Shown: positions 1 through 7,725, numbered from the stretch's first letter. The stretch: 64,000 nucleotides of DNA from Streptomyces sp. NBC_01591 (GCF_035918155.1 NZ_CP109328.1:248001-312000); one strand, 5' to 3'. Translations and numbers: made by a program. The notes: a model not told the origin generated them from the sequence alone.

Positions 1-804
1 GACCTCACCGGGTCCGAGGGCAGACTGGGCGACGTGTGGCACCGGTACCGGACGCTCACCGACGCCGACGTGCGCTGGCTGCGGGACCGGGTGGCCGACC
101 CCACGACCGGTCTGCAGGGGCTCGGTTTCTGCCTCGAACTCCTCCACGCCCACGGACTGGCCACGGCGTCCGACGTCGAGGCACTGCTGCCTCGTCGGCT
201 GAAGGACCTCACCAAGAAGTACCGGACCACGTACACCGAATGGCGCCACCCGCTCGTCACCCTGACCTGTCTCGCCCTCGACCTGGACCATCCGGCCGCG
301 GGAAAGCTGGTCTCCTGGTGGAACGGGGCCCGGCCGCTCTGGAAGGACGAGCTGCGGCTCCTCACCCACCTCGGCGCGCCCGACGAGGCCAAGGCCGCCG
401 AGCTGTGGGACGTCGTCACCTCGCCCGCCCACGACGTGGGCCAGCTGATGACCTGGGTGCTGGTCCGGGCCCGCCTCGATGGCGAGCACCCGCTGCTCGT
501 GGCCGACCGGCTGTTCGGCTCCCCGGGCATCAGCGAGTACGTCCTGCACCGGGTGCTGATCGGCGTGGCCGACCCGGGACAGCCGCTGTGGCACTACGCC
601 GTCGACCCGCGCAGCGTGTGCTGGTGGCGGCGTGCCCAGGAGGTCGCCGAGCACCCCGGCCTCTCCCCGGAGGCCCGTGCCGTCGGCCTGAGGCTCGCCC
701 GCGAGCACTACCTCATCCGCTATCCGGACCAGGTGAGCCCTGCACCGACCGAGGCGGAACGCGCGAAGGCCCTGGCCTGGCTCGCCCGGCAGGACACCCC
801 CTAG
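1..804 (+). CDS. Hypothetical protein, 5' end outside the window
   Basis: The reading frame is open from the first base of the window. A GTG at 34 would give 256 residues, but the frame continues upstream, so the gene is probably truncated by the window edge. The visible product is soluble, rich in Leu, Ala, Trp and charged residues, and looks all-helical, with no signal peptide, membrane segment or catalytic motif that I recognise. It ends at a TAG 48 bases before the IS3 element, so it may be intact at its 3' end. I do not recognise the family. Confidence 0.6.
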   Translation, partial: DLTGSEGRLGDVWHRYRTLTDADVRWLRDRVADPTTGLQGLGFCLELLHAHGLATASDVEALLPRRLKDLTKKYRTTYTEWRHPLVTLTCLALDLDHPAAGKLVSWWNGARPLWKDELRLLTHLGAPDEAKAAELWDVVTSPAHDVGQLMTWVLVRARLDGEHPLLVADRLFGSPGISEYVLHRVLIGVADPGQPLWHYAVDPRSVCWWRRAQEVAEHPGLSPEARAVGLRLAREHYLIRYPDQVSPAPTEAERAKALAWLARQDTP

Positions 805-885
805 CTAGGGACTGTTTCCTCGATCCGTCCGTGAGATCGTCGTGCTCGTGATTGAAGTTTCCCCGTGATCTTGGACACGTCGCCG

Positions 886-1782
886 TTACGCCGCGAGGGC
901 CTGATCCTGCTGGTAGCGCAGGCGTGTCTCGTGGGGTGCGAGGTAGCCCCAGTGGACGTGCTTGCGCAGGCGGCGTCTGTTGTAGAAGGTCTCGATGAAG
1001 TCGAAGATGCCGGCGCGGGCGGTCGCGCGGTCGGGCCAGAAGCGGGTGCCGATCTCCTCTTTGAGCACAGCCCAGAAGCTCTCCGCGGCGGCGTTGTCGA
1101 AGCAGCTCCCGGTCCGGCCCATGCTTTGCCTGTGCTCCAACAGGCCGATTCTGTCGCGCAGTTGGCGGGAGGTGTATTCCGATCCGCGGTCGCTGTGGAT
1201 CACGCAGCCGGGTTCCAGGCGGCCCAGCGCGGCGGCCATGTCGAGCGCGTCGACGACGAGTTCGGTGCGGTGGTGGTTGGCCATCGAGTAGCCGATGACC
1301 TCGCGCGTGGCCAGGTCCAGCCACGCGGCGAGGTAGAGCCAGCCCTCGGCGGTGGGGATGTAGGTGATGTCCCCGACGATCTTCGTGCCGGGGCGGGTGG
1401 CGGTGAAGTCCCGGCCAATCAGGTCCGGCGACGGGGCGGCTTTGGTGTCGGCCCTGGTCAGGCTGCGGCGTCCGGTGCGCCGGCTGTTCCCGGCGATGCC
1501 GTGCTCCCGCATGACCCGTTCCACCCGCTTGCGGTTGACCGGCCGGCCCCGCCGACGCAGTTCGGCGGTGACGCGCGGGACGCCGTAGTTCCGCCGGGAC
1601 GCGAGGTGGATCACCGTGATCTCGTGCGCCAGGGCCTCATCGGCCCGCCGCCGCGCTGCGCGGGCTTCCCGTCCGGCCACCCACGCGTAGTACGTGGAAC
1701 GGGCGGTCTTCGTCACCTTGCACAGCAGCGTGACCGGGTAGTTCGCCTTCTCCGCGTGGATGAACCGGCATATCTCGCTCAC
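886..1782 (-). CDS. IS3 family transposase OrfB (DDE integrase domain)
   Basis: About 298 residues from a GTG at 1782. The product has an N-terminal HTH_21-like region (ICRFIHAEKANYPVTLLCKV) and an rve integrase core. The DDE acidic residues are visible in VGDITYI, IHSDRGSEY and AAAESFWAVLKEE. The C-terminus (FYNRRRLRKHVHWGYLAPHE) is typical of the IS3 group. It differs from the second copy in the window by two residues, Arg versus His in the GT-FWPD stretch and Ala versus Thr in GYL-PHE. It looks intact. Confidence 0.93.
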   Translation of the reverse strand: MSEICRFIHAEKANYPVTLLCKVTKTARSTYYAWVAGREARAARRRADEALAHEITVIHLASRRNYGVPRVTAELRRRGRPVNRKRVERVMREHGIAGNSRRTGRRSLTRADTKAAPSPDLIGRDFTATRPGTKIVGDITYIPTAEGWLYLAAWLDLATREVIGYSMANHHRTELVVDALDMAAALGRLEPGCVIHSDRGSEYTSRQLRDRIGLLEHRQSMGRTGSCFDNAAAESFWAVLKEEIGTRFWPDRATARAGIFDFIETFYNRRRLRKHVHWGYLAPHETRLRYQQDQALAA

Positions 1783-2111
1783 CGGTCGCTCTCCTTCGCG
1801 AAGAAGGCCGTCGCTTTTTTCAGGATCTCGATTGTTTTCGCCTGCTCGCCGGTCAGCTTCCGCAGCCTCTTCAGTTCCTCGTCCCGGTCGTCGGCTCGCC
1901 CGGCGGCGGGACCGGATCCGGTGTCCTGAGCGGCACGGGCCTTCTTCACCCAGCCCCGCAGGGACTCCGAGCTGACCCCGAGCTCCCGGGCGACCTCGGT
2001 CACCGTCCGGCCCGACGACCGCACGAGCTCGATCGCGTCCCGCTTGTACTCGTCCGAGTACCGCTTCGTGTACTTGCTTCCCACCTGGCACTGCTTCCTC
2101 TGGGCTCTCAC
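1779..2111 (-). CDS. IS3 family transposase OrfA
   Basis: A 110-residue OrfA with an N-terminal helix-turn-helix of the IS3/IS911 type (KRDAIELVRSSG..VTEVARELGVS..SLRGWV) and a C-terminal leucine-zipper-like segment (EELKRLRKL..AKTIEILKKA). It would bind the IS ends and combine with OrfB to form the transposase. Its TGA overlaps the GTG of orfB as GTGA (1782-1779). The second frame could therefore be reached by translational coupling as well as by the frameshift usual in IS3 elements. It is identical to the copy at 56508-56840. Confidence 0.93.
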   Translation of the reverse strand: MRAQRKQCQVGSKYTKRYSDEYKRDAIELVRSSGRTVTEVARELGVSSESLRGWVKKARAAQDTGSGPAAGRADDRDEELKRLRKLTGEQAKTIEILKKATAFFAKESDR

Positions 2112-2151
2112 GGCCCAGTCTCCAGGTGTCCACGATCAAGGGGAAGCTTCA

Positions 2152-2398
2152 CCCTCAACTTCCCCTGCAATCACGGACTCCACGCTACGAGGGGAAGGTC
2201 ACCTGGGAACTCGACCCCGCCGTGCAGAACGACGTCGCCGAACACTGGTCCACCGCCACCAGCAACACCATCACCGCACTCGCCGACCTCGACTGGTTCA
2301 GCGACGAAGTCCGCCGCCTCTACGGCTTCTCCGTCCCCGGCGTCGACTACACCGCCCCCGTCGAAACCGATGTCCCCTGGCCCGCTCCCACCATCTGA
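2152..2398 (+). pseudogene. Truncated trans-2-enoyl-CoA/ACP reductase (FabV-type), C-terminal fragment
   Basis: The frame leaving the IS3 right end encodes about 80 residues (YEGKVTWELDPAVQ..., then YGFSVPGVDYTAPVE). They resemble the extreme C-terminus of FabV-type NADH-dependent enoyl reductases. The N-terminal Rossmann domain and catalytic region are absent, so the gene was cut by the IS or by a deletion at its end. The assignment rests on remembered family similarity of a short C-terminal segment. No matching N-terminal half is present elsewhere in the window. Confidence 0.55.
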
Positions 2399-2693
2399 CC
2401 CGCGCCGCGAACGCCCCCAGACACTCATCACGGCCTCTCAGGATTTCGAGCCAGGGAACGCGATGACGCTCCACCAAGACCCTGGCGGAGGCCGGCTGAT
2501 GAACCCCCAGACACACATCGCGACAGACGGCTACGCCGACGCCATCCCGGCCCCCGGCACTCGCTGGGGCACCGCCATGTTCGACCTGATCCACTCCCCC
2601 GCCGACGCGGACCGGATCACGCCCGTGTACGCCTGCACCACCGGAGTCCCGCGCATCGCCACAGCTTTCACCCACACGTCCAGGCCGTCCTTC
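2399..2693. other. Intergenic stretch without a convincing gene
   Basis: A plus-strand frame runs from about 2463 into the antisense of the next gene. It shows no recognisable domain and no clear ribosome-binding site, so I treat this as non-coding debris between the enoyl-reductase remnant and the sigma-factor operon. Confidence 0.4.
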
Positions 2694-2876
2694 TCAGCTG
2701 AAGAGCCCGGCGATCTCGTCAGCCGCATCCTCGACGGCCGCCTCGTAGTCGTCATCGTCGAGGATCGGCATGCGCAAGGTGACGCGGTGCCGGAGCTCGG
2801 CCAGGTGGCTGAGTACCTCTTCGTCGGACAAGGTCTTGTCGAACCCGTCAACGTGGAGTTCGGCGTCGTGCTTCAT
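2694..2876 (-). CDS. Small acidic hypothetical protein
   Basis: A 60-residue acidic protein whose ATG overlaps the stop codon of the RES-sigma gene (ATGA at 2876-2873), so it is almost certainly co-translated with it. The sequence (SDEEVLSHLAELRHRV..., ILDDDDYEAAVEDAADEIAGLF) looks helical, with no membrane segment. By position it could be a partner or antagonist of the upstream sigma factor or of the RES domain. That role is inferred from operon position only. Confidence 0.65.
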   Translation of the reverse strand: MKHDAELHVDGFDKTLSDEEVLSHLAELRHRVTLRMPILDDDDYEAAVEDAADEIAGLFS

Positions 2877-4009
2877 CGCATGCCTCCCTCACGGAAGTCG
2901 TAGCCGAGTGAATCCTCAAGACCCTTGCGGGCCGCGCTGAGCCTGCTCTTCACTGTGCCAGGGGGAATATTCAGCAGCTCGGCGATCTCGTTGACGGGGT
3001 ACCCGTCGACGTAGTGCAAGACAAGGCACTCGCGCTTGTCTCGCGTCAGGTTCCCAATCGCGGTGTACAACGCGATCTTGTCCACCGTCGTTGACGCAAC
3101 ATCGAGGCCGTCGCATGGCATGCCCGTATCCGAGTCGTTCAAGGGGCGCTCGGGGCGGGATGCCAGCTTCTGATACGACCGATTCAGGATGCGCCGGCCC
3201 GTGAAGGCCACCCAGGCGACGGGATTGGGGTGTTCACTCACTTCCGGCCACTTGCGGTAGGCGATCTCGAAGGCCCGGCTGGTTGCCTCTTGCGCGAGCT
3301 CCCAGTCGTTCTGCCGAGCGTTGAGGATGCGGCAGATCTGTAGGAAGTGGGCCTTGAAGAAGTCATCGAAGTTCTTGGCCGGTGGGCGAGGGAGCGTGAC
3401 CGCAGCTCTCAAACCCTCCAGAAGCGCGTTGGCACGCGCCGCCAGGGGCCAGTTGGTGTGCTCGGTGAGGATGCGGGGGGCGCAGCGATCCCCGAAGAGC
3501 ACCACCAGATGGTCTCCGCGGCGGAAGCGCGAGGGCCACAGGAGCCCCTGGGCCCAGGGATTGTGCTGGCGTAGTACCGAGGACCAGGCCCGTGCGCGAA
3601 CGAAGTCTTCGGAGAGAACAAGTTCGGAGGAAGCCCCGACGGCATGGAGAGCCTCCGCTGTCGTCAGGTCAATAAGCAGAAGAGGGTCAGTGGTCCGTAC
3701 CTTAGCGAGTTGACGGTCCACAACCGCCGCCAGTGGAACTAGTCGCAACCCATCAGGGTTGAACGTCGTCGCCCTCAGCAGCGTGTCTGCGACGGCCGCC
3801 TCGGGAGTCTGGGCCGCGTAGAGGTAAGAATACGGATCCTCCGGCGTGCCGTCGAAGCGTCCGCCCCCGAAGATGTGCGCTGGGCGGGGGTTGAACGCTG
3901 TCGAAGAGATGCGCTTGTGGTGGACCCTGTACAGCCCGGTGCCTTCTGGCAGCTCAGCGCGCCGAGCCGTCAACGGCCGTGCTGGCGGAGGAGAGATGGG
4001 CAGGGACAT
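2873..4009 (-). CDS. RES-domain protein fused to an ECF-type sigma-70 factor
   Basis: The protein is 378 residues. Residues 22-180 resemble the RES domain, an ADP-ribosyltransferase-like fold found in NAD-attacking toxins: GTGLYRVHHKR, then GGRFDG..., YLYAAQTPEAAVAD. The acidic residue at the usual Glu position appears to be Asp (AVAD). Residues 213-285 resemble sigma region 2 (FDDFFKAHFLQICRIL..., AQEATSRAFEIAY) and 320-370 resemble region 4 (LVLHYVDGYPVNEIAELL..PGTVKSRLSAARKGL). The middle gene of a three-gene minus-strand operon, it starts 3 bp after its upstream neighbour's stop. Known family roles are NAD consumption for RES and promoter recognition for ECF. How the fused RES module works with the sigma part is unknown. 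Confidence 0.75.
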   Translation of the reverse strand: MSLPISPPPARPLTARRAELPEGTGLYRVHHKRISSTAFNPRPAHIFGGGRFDGTPEDPYSYLYAAQTPEAAVADTLLRATTFNPDGLRLVPLAAVVDRQLAKVRTTDPLLLIDLTTAEALHAVGASSELVLSEDFVRARAWSSVLRQHNPWAQGLLWPSRFRRGDHLVVLFGDRCAPRILTEHTNWPLAARANALLEGLRAAVTLPRPPAKNFDDFFKAHFLQICRILNARQNDWELAQEATSRAFEIAYRKWPEVSEHPNPVAWVAFTGRRILNRSYQKLASRPERPLNDSDTGMPCDGLDVASTTVDKIALYTAIGNLTRDKRECLVLHYVDGYPVNEIAELLNIPPGTVKSRLSAARKGLEDSLGYDFREGGMR

Positions 4010-4012
4010 TGG

Positions 4013-4291
4013 TCACTCCTCCTCAGCCGTGGTGAGAGCGTTGTGACGGGTAGGGAGTAGTTCTGAGGGCGCCGATACAGCGCGATCGCAGCGGACGGAC
4101 TCACCGACGATGACGTCCAGCCGCTCCTGCACGGGGACCGTGATTTCCAGGACGCTTCCGTCGGCCCGCTGGTCGTAGATCCTGCCGCCTTGCTGAATTG
4201 CCAGCGGCGCCGTGAGTAGAGTCGTACGCCGCTCCCGTTCGAACGTTGCCGCGTTCTTGCCCTCGACCCAGCTCCGGATCGTGTGCCACAT
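4013..4291 (-). CDS. Hypothetical protein, first gene of the RES-sigma operon
   Basis: I chose the ATG at 4291 because a strong purine-rich ribosome-binding site (GGAAGGGAAGGCGGC on the minus strand) precedes it. A longer GTG start further upstream is possible. The 92-residue product begins MWHTIRSWVEGKNAATFE and contains a compact beta-rich stretch (GGRIYDQRADGSVLEITVPVQE) followed by a disordered tail. No family is recognised. Its stop lies 3 bp before the RES-sigma start, so the two are co-transcribed. Confidence 0.6.
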   Translation of the reverse strand: MWHTIRSWVEGKNAATFERERRTTLLTAPLAIQQGGRIYDQRADGSVLEITVPVQERLDVIVGESVRCDRAVSAPSELLPTRHNALTTAEEE

Positions 4292-4786
4292 GCCGCCTTC
4301 CCTTCCTGTCCGGATGCCGCCTGCGAGCGAAAGCGCCGCTCGGATCATCTGAACCACCATGCCTGCTCCCTCAGCCTGTCGTGTCTGCCTTCACCCCGGT
4401 AAGGCCTTCGACCCGCGGACTGGTTCACACGAACTTTCTGGGAAACCGACGCGGGACCAGGAGCCGTGGTTGGCGCTGAGATCGATCAGTGGGCCACCTC
4501 CGGCGTTCGCTCAGACTTCGATGAGATTTACTCAGCCTTCGGTGAGACAGGGCAGCAACGCTTCGATGAAAGCGGTAAGAATCCACATTTCTGATCAAAT
4601 CCGGCAGACGGAAAGGCGGTGCTGGCGGCCTGCTGGCAAGGGGTCGGTATGACGAGGTGCCTGAACGGCTGGCAGGCCGCCAGGAGGCCGTACAGCCGAT
4701 TTAGCCTGTCCTGAACGGGCATTGAATGCTCCGTACGGGTGAGGAAGGTGTGGCCAGCGCTCTCCGAGGGACCTTTCGAGCGCTTA
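4292..4786. other. Intergenic region upstream of the RES-sigma operon
   Basis: About 500 bases with no supported gene. It should hold the promoter of the minus-strand operon starting at 4291. It also contains the paired dyad repeat listed at 4510-4546. Confidence 0.5.
4510..4546. repeat. Paired 16-bp dyads, copy 1
   Basis: Two imperfect palindromes, CTCAGACTTCGATGAG (4510-4525) and CTCAGCCTTCGGTGAG (4531-4546), are separated by 5 bp. The same arrangement, with one base change in the left dyad and one in the 5-bp linker, recurs at 57730-57766. Homology extends a few bases to the right (ACAGG). It may be a paired operator or a site from a mobile element. Confidence 0.75.
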
Positions 4787-4978
4787 TCAAGACCTGTGGA
4801 CGGGAGCCGAGCCGACCCAGCGGTGGTAGGCGTCCACGTCGACGTTGCTGCCGCACACGATGGTGACCACGTGTCGGCCGGCGAAGCGGTCGCGGTCTTC
4901 GAGGATCGCCGCGATGCCGAGTGCGGCCGACGGTTCGACGACGAGGCCGGCGTGGTCGAGGAGCATGCGGGGGTGTCC
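4787..4978 (-). pseudogene. C-terminal fragment of a PLP-dependent threonine/serine dehydratase
   Basis: The minus-strand frame encodes a short stretch (LLDHAGLVVEPSAALG, then HVVTIVCGSNVDVDAYHRW). It resembles the end of the catalytic domain of fold-type II PLP dehydratases, where the glycine/serine-rich cofactor loop contains CGSN. The N-terminal lysine domain is missing, and the upstream frame runs into the decayed parB duplicate region. Confidence 0.55.
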
Positions 4979-4996
4979 GGAATCCAACCGGCCACG

Positions 4997-5043
4997 AGAA
5001 GAGCGGTACCGCTCCCCCACCGCCGGGCGGAAGAACGGGGCCG
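4997..5043. repeat. Degenerate duplicate of the parB terminator
   Basis: The stretch 'gcggtaccgctcccccacc ... gaacggggccgc' aligns with the hairpin downstream of intact parB (5632-5672), with the left arm partly degraded. It lies in the matching position downstream of the truncated parB fragment, so terminator and parB 3' end were duplicated together. Confidence 0.6.
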
Positions 5044-5065
5044 CAGCACTGTCAGGCCATCGTGG

Positions 5066-5410
5066 TCACGGGCTGCCTGGCTGCGGAGCTGTCGCGAGCT
5101 CCTCACCCGTGACTTTGTGCAGTCGTTTCGTCAGCCTGTGCCGGTCGAGCTCGCCCATCCGCGCCATGAGAGCGTCGAACACCGGCTCCCGCCCGCCCGG
5201 CGGTAGCTGCCAGTCCCCCGCAACATCCTTCGGGGCATCCAGTGCCGGATGCTCGGCAGCCGGCAGATCTGCCGATGGCTTCCGGCGAGGCTCCGGCAAC
5301 GTCGGATCAGGCGGTCCAGCCGCCTCAGTGCCTGGCTTGGGGGCAGTCGATTGAACAGGAGTGACCGACGGCGTCTCCAGTTCCGGTGAGGGCTTGGCCG
5401 TCTCAAGGTC
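5066..5410 (-). pseudogene. Truncated duplicate of the ParB C-terminus
   Basis: About 115 residues, Pro- and Ala-rich at first. They end with a segment (LMARMGELDRHRLTKRLHKV) closely matching the C-terminus of the intact ParB at 5690-6796 (LMGELSELDRHMLTKKLQRV), which is likely the dimerisation region. The N-terminal ParB nuclease-like and HTH domains are absent. A degenerate parS-like palindrome lies just upstream (5432-5449), where the intact gene has its internal palindrome. A stop codon just upstream in frame confirms decay. Confidence 0.7.
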
Positions 5411-5431
5411 CTGCACTTTCAGGTTCGCTCT

Positions 5432-5449
5432 GGTTTACCGCGGTAAACC
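5432..5449. repeat. Degenerate parS-like palindrome
   Basis: GGTTTACCGCGGTAAACC is an 18-bp perfect palindrome. It shares the core TACCGCGGTA with the three GTATACCGCGGTATAC sites in the window and differs in the flanking bases. It lies beside the decayed parB duplicate. Confidence 0.6.
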
Positions 5450-5631
5450 GGGTCTGCTCCGGGGGCTGCCGCGAGACGGCCGCAGGCTGCGTGTGCATCC
5501 GCTGCTTCTGCTTGCCTTTCCCTCGGCTCTCCAGTTCGGCAATCCAGGCCGCAACCCCTCGACTGTCAGCCGTGTGACCGAAGAACCCCGGCAGGTGTAG
5601 GTGCCCACTGAATCCGACCAGGCCACGACAA

Positions 5632-5672
5632 AGCGGCCCCGCTCCCCCACCACCAGGTGAAAGAACGGGGCC
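5632..5672 (-). terminator. Stem-loop terminator downstream of parAB
   Basis: The arms GCGGCCCCG and CGGGGCCGC flank a roughly 23-base loop just after the parB stop. GC-rich hairpins without a strong U-tract are common terminators in streptomycetes. Confidence 0.6.
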
Positions 5673-5689
5673 GCCAATGACGCTTGACG

Positions 5690-6796
5690 CTATGCCTGGG
5701 AGTCCTCGACCCGGCTGGTCTCACTAAGCATCACGCGCTGGAGTTTCTTCGTCAGCATGTGCCGGTCCAGCTCGGACAGTTCCCCCATCAGCCGGTCAAA
5801 CCACCTTTCCCAGTTGGCCAGAGCCTGCTTCTGCTCTGTGACAGGGATCAGCTCGACTTCGGGCGATTCAGGAGCGGCGTCGCGTGGCACAGGGACGGGC
5901 AACGCTTCGAGCGGGACAGTTCCCGGTGATTCGGCTGGCAGCGGCTCTTCTGCGCGCGGCACGGGCTGCTCTGATCCTGCTTCCGAACTGGAGGATGTGT
6001 ATACCGCGGTATACGCCGGCTCAGGTTTGGGTGCCGGTGCGGCGGTCTCTCTCGCAGGCGCGGGGCCGGGGGCAGGCATGGGGCTAGGGGCAGGCGTGGG
6101 GGATCCCTTCCTGTCCGCCTTCTGCTTCGCAGCCATCCGATCGGCTTTCCACGCGGCGAGCTGATCGCTGGGCGGCATGGCCGAGTACATCCGCATGTCA
6201 CGGAACGCCTTGAGCTCGCCGGAGATGACGAGTGCTTGCATCTCCTCGGAGAGGCGCAACAGACCGATGCGCTGACTGAACCACTGCTTCGACTTCTGCA
6301 GCTTCTCTGCAGCCTGCGTCTGGTTGCCGTTGGTCATCTCCAGCATCTGCTGAAGACCACGGGCTTCTTCGATGTAGTTGAAGTTCGACCGCTCGACGTT
6401 CTCTGTGAGAACAGCCGCGAGGAACCTGACGCGGGACTCGGCGATGTCCTCGCGGACGTGTACGTCGAGCGTAGGGAGTCCGACGTGGACGGCAGCCTTC
6501 CATCGCCGCTCCCCTGCGGCCATGACGATCCGGCAGTCCGGCAGCAGTTCCTCGTGTTCGGGGAACAGCTTGACGTAGCGGGCCCGGGTGATCCCGACAC
6601 AAGGCTGAAGCTGCCCGGTGCGCATGCTGTTGCCGAGCTCTTCGAGCTTGACTGGGTCGAAGTCCTGGCGGGGGTTGAGGGGAGTGGGCGCCACCTGGTC
6701 GGGCGCCACGTGAACCAGAGTGGGCTTGCTGCTGCCGGGGGTGCTCTCCACGGCTGCTCCGGCCAGGGTGGCCAGGTTGAGTCGTCGGCCAGCCAT
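5690..6796 (-). CDS. parB: ParB-type centromere-binding partition protein
   Basis: 368 residues. The N-terminal ParB/Srx-type domain shows PLNPRQDFDPVKLEELGNSM, VMAAGERRWKAAV and VLTENVERSNFNYIEEA. A helix-turn-helix region follows (TQAAEKLQKSKQWFSQRI). Then comes a long Pro/Ala-rich linker and a C-terminal helical dimerisation segment. It binds parS sites and works with ParA in plasmid segregation. Its ATG overlaps the parA TGA. Its linker codons contain one of the palindromic parS candidates (5999-6014), read as Tyr-Thr-Ala-Val-Tyr. A terminator follows the stop. Confidence 0.9.
   Translation of the reverse strand: MAGRRLNLATLAGAAVESTPGSSKPTLVHVAPDQVAPTPLNPRQDFDPVKLEELGNSMRTGQLQPCVGITRARYVKLFPEHEELLPDCRIVMAAGERRWKAAVHVGLPTLDVHVREDIAESRVRFLAAVLTENVERSNFNYIEEARGLQQMLEMTNGNQTQAAEKLQKSKQWFSQRIGLLRLSEEMQALVISGELKAFRDMRMYSAMPPSDQLAAWKADRMAAKQKADRKGSPTPAPSPMPAPGPAPARETAAPAPKPEPAYTAVYTSSSSEAGSEQPVPRAEEPLPAESPGTVPLEALPVPVPRDAAPESPEVELIPVTEQKQALANWERWFDRLMGELSELDRHMLTKKLQRVMLSETSRVEDSQA
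5999..6014. promoter_or_regulatory. parS-like palindrome inside parB
   Basis: GTATACCGCGGTATAC is a perfect 16-bp palindrome within the linker-coding part of parB. It is identical to sites at 7573 and 7654. Identity at three places around parAB, plus one variant, suggests ParB binding sites or a centromere. Confidence 0.75.
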
Positions 6797-7458
6797 CAGC
6801 GGCGGCCTCCGTATCCGAGCTCCAGCGCCAACCGGAAGTAGTCTTCGCGTGCTCGGAGCGTGGTGCCGTTGTCGGCGTACTGGGTAACGACCTTGCCTTC
6901 GGCCGCCGCACGGGTATGAATCTTGTACCGGCGGATCACGGTGTTGGCACGTGGCCAGCCCATGGCGTCGATGTACTCAAGAGTCTCATCGCGGTCGGCC
7001 TTGCCGTCGCGCGGATCCCAGGCATTGACGACGACCTTGTACGGCAGCCCCCGGGGTGCGATCACCTGGGTGATAGTGCGCGCGGTCGGGTCGAACGCAA
7101 GAGGTTCCGGGGGGAGCGGGACCAGGACGTCATCGGCGATGTCGAGTGCGGCCGCGAGGATGTGCTCGTTCTCAAGGCTGCCGGGGGTGTCGATGAAGAT
7201 GTGCTGCCGCTGGTCGCTGCTTCCGAGAACATCGTGCGTAACTGCTGCCAGGTTGACCGTGGTGGTCGTCTTGCCGACTCCACCCTTCTGGTTCGCGATG
7301 ACGTGGATCTCAGCGCCCAGGTTCTTGAGTTCCGCGAGGCTGTCGGGGTCCTCGTGGGCAGTCGCGAAGTCGAAGGGGAGGTTGTCGCCGATCCGGTCGG
7401 CCCACCAGATGGTGGATCCCTGTGGGTCGGTGGATACAACGAGAATGGAGGAGGCCAT
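6796..7458 (-). CDS. parA: ParA-type partition ATPase with rearranged motif order
   Basis: 220 residues, with GGAG just upstream of the ATG at 7458. The deviant Walker A motif KGGVGKTT is at residues 58-65, not at the N-terminus. The segment usually following it, SILVVSTDPQGSTIWWADR, is instead at residues 4-22. The Walker B-like strand IFIDTPGS is at 87-94, and the ANTVIRRY...VVTQYADN region follows as in streptomycete plasmid ParAs. Family proteins hydrolyse ATP on DNA and position plasmids with ParB. The motif order looks permuted, and whether it is active is open. It overlaps parB by 1 bp. Confidence 0.82.
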   Translation of the reverse strand: MASSILVVSTDPQGSTIWWADRIGDNLPFDFATAHEDPDSLAELKNLGAEIHVIANQKGGVGKTTTTVNLAAVTHDVLGSSDQRQHIFIDTPGSLENEHILAAALDIADDVLVPLPPEPLAFDPTARTITQVIAPRGLPYKVVVNAWDPRDGKADRDETLEYIDAMGWPRANTVIRRYKIHTRAAAEGKVVTQYADNGTTLRAREDYFRLALELGYGGRR

Positions 7459-7572
7459 GATGCTCCGTTTCCGTGTGCTTCCCGAGGGGTTCTCGGTACT
7501 CGGACTGGAACAGCATTGCAGATGATCGATCCGGACATTTGCACCACCCTGGATGTTCCGCGTGGCGAAAAT

Positions 7573-7588
7573 GTATACCGCGGTATAC
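7573..7588. promoter_or_regulatory. parS-like palindrome upstream of parA, site 1
   Basis: GTATACCGCGGTATAC, identical to the palindrome within parB, 115 bp upstream of the parA start. It may serve as centromere and as an autoregulatory operator. Confidence 0.78.
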
Positions 7589-7653
7589 GCGGACGCAGTA
7601 TCAGCGCGGCTGCCCGAACCGTCGGGTGACGGAGTCTCCGAACGGGCCGAGGC

Positions 7654-7669
7654 GTATACCGCGGTATAC
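7654..7669. promoter_or_regulatory. parS-like palindrome upstream of parA, site 2
   Basis: The same 16-bp palindrome, here extended to a 22-bp perfect dyad by GGC and GCC on the two sides (7651-7672). It is spaced 81 bp from the first upstream site. Confidence 0.78.
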
Positions 7670-7725
7670 GCCTCGCCTCAGTCCCGCCTCTCCAGGGTGC
7701 ATCTATCAGGTGCTGCCCTGGCTCT

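Larger units (their letters stand above)
853..2151 (-). mobile_element. IS3-family insertion sequence, copy 1
   Basis: The element is bounded by imperfect inverted repeats. The left end begins TGAAGTTTCCCCGTGATC and the reverse complement of the right end begins TGAAGCTTCCCCTTGATC. It is 1299 bp, contains orfA and orfB on the minus strand, and is nearly identical to the copy at 55582-56880. No target-site duplication is visible: the flanks are 'gat' and 'ccc'. This suggests that recombination or deletion has followed insertion. Its right end abuts a truncated enoyl-reductase gene. Confidence 0.92.

Noticed and set aside
34..804. GTG at 34 as a genuine start of the first gene
   Set aside because: The frame is open to base 1 and no ribosome-binding site precedes the GTG, so the gene more likely begins outside the window.
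2370..2903. Plus-strand frame of 177 codons overlapping the start of the RES-sigma operon
   Set aside because: Its 3' half is antisense to a translationally coupled gene and its 5' half has no domain or ribosome-binding site.
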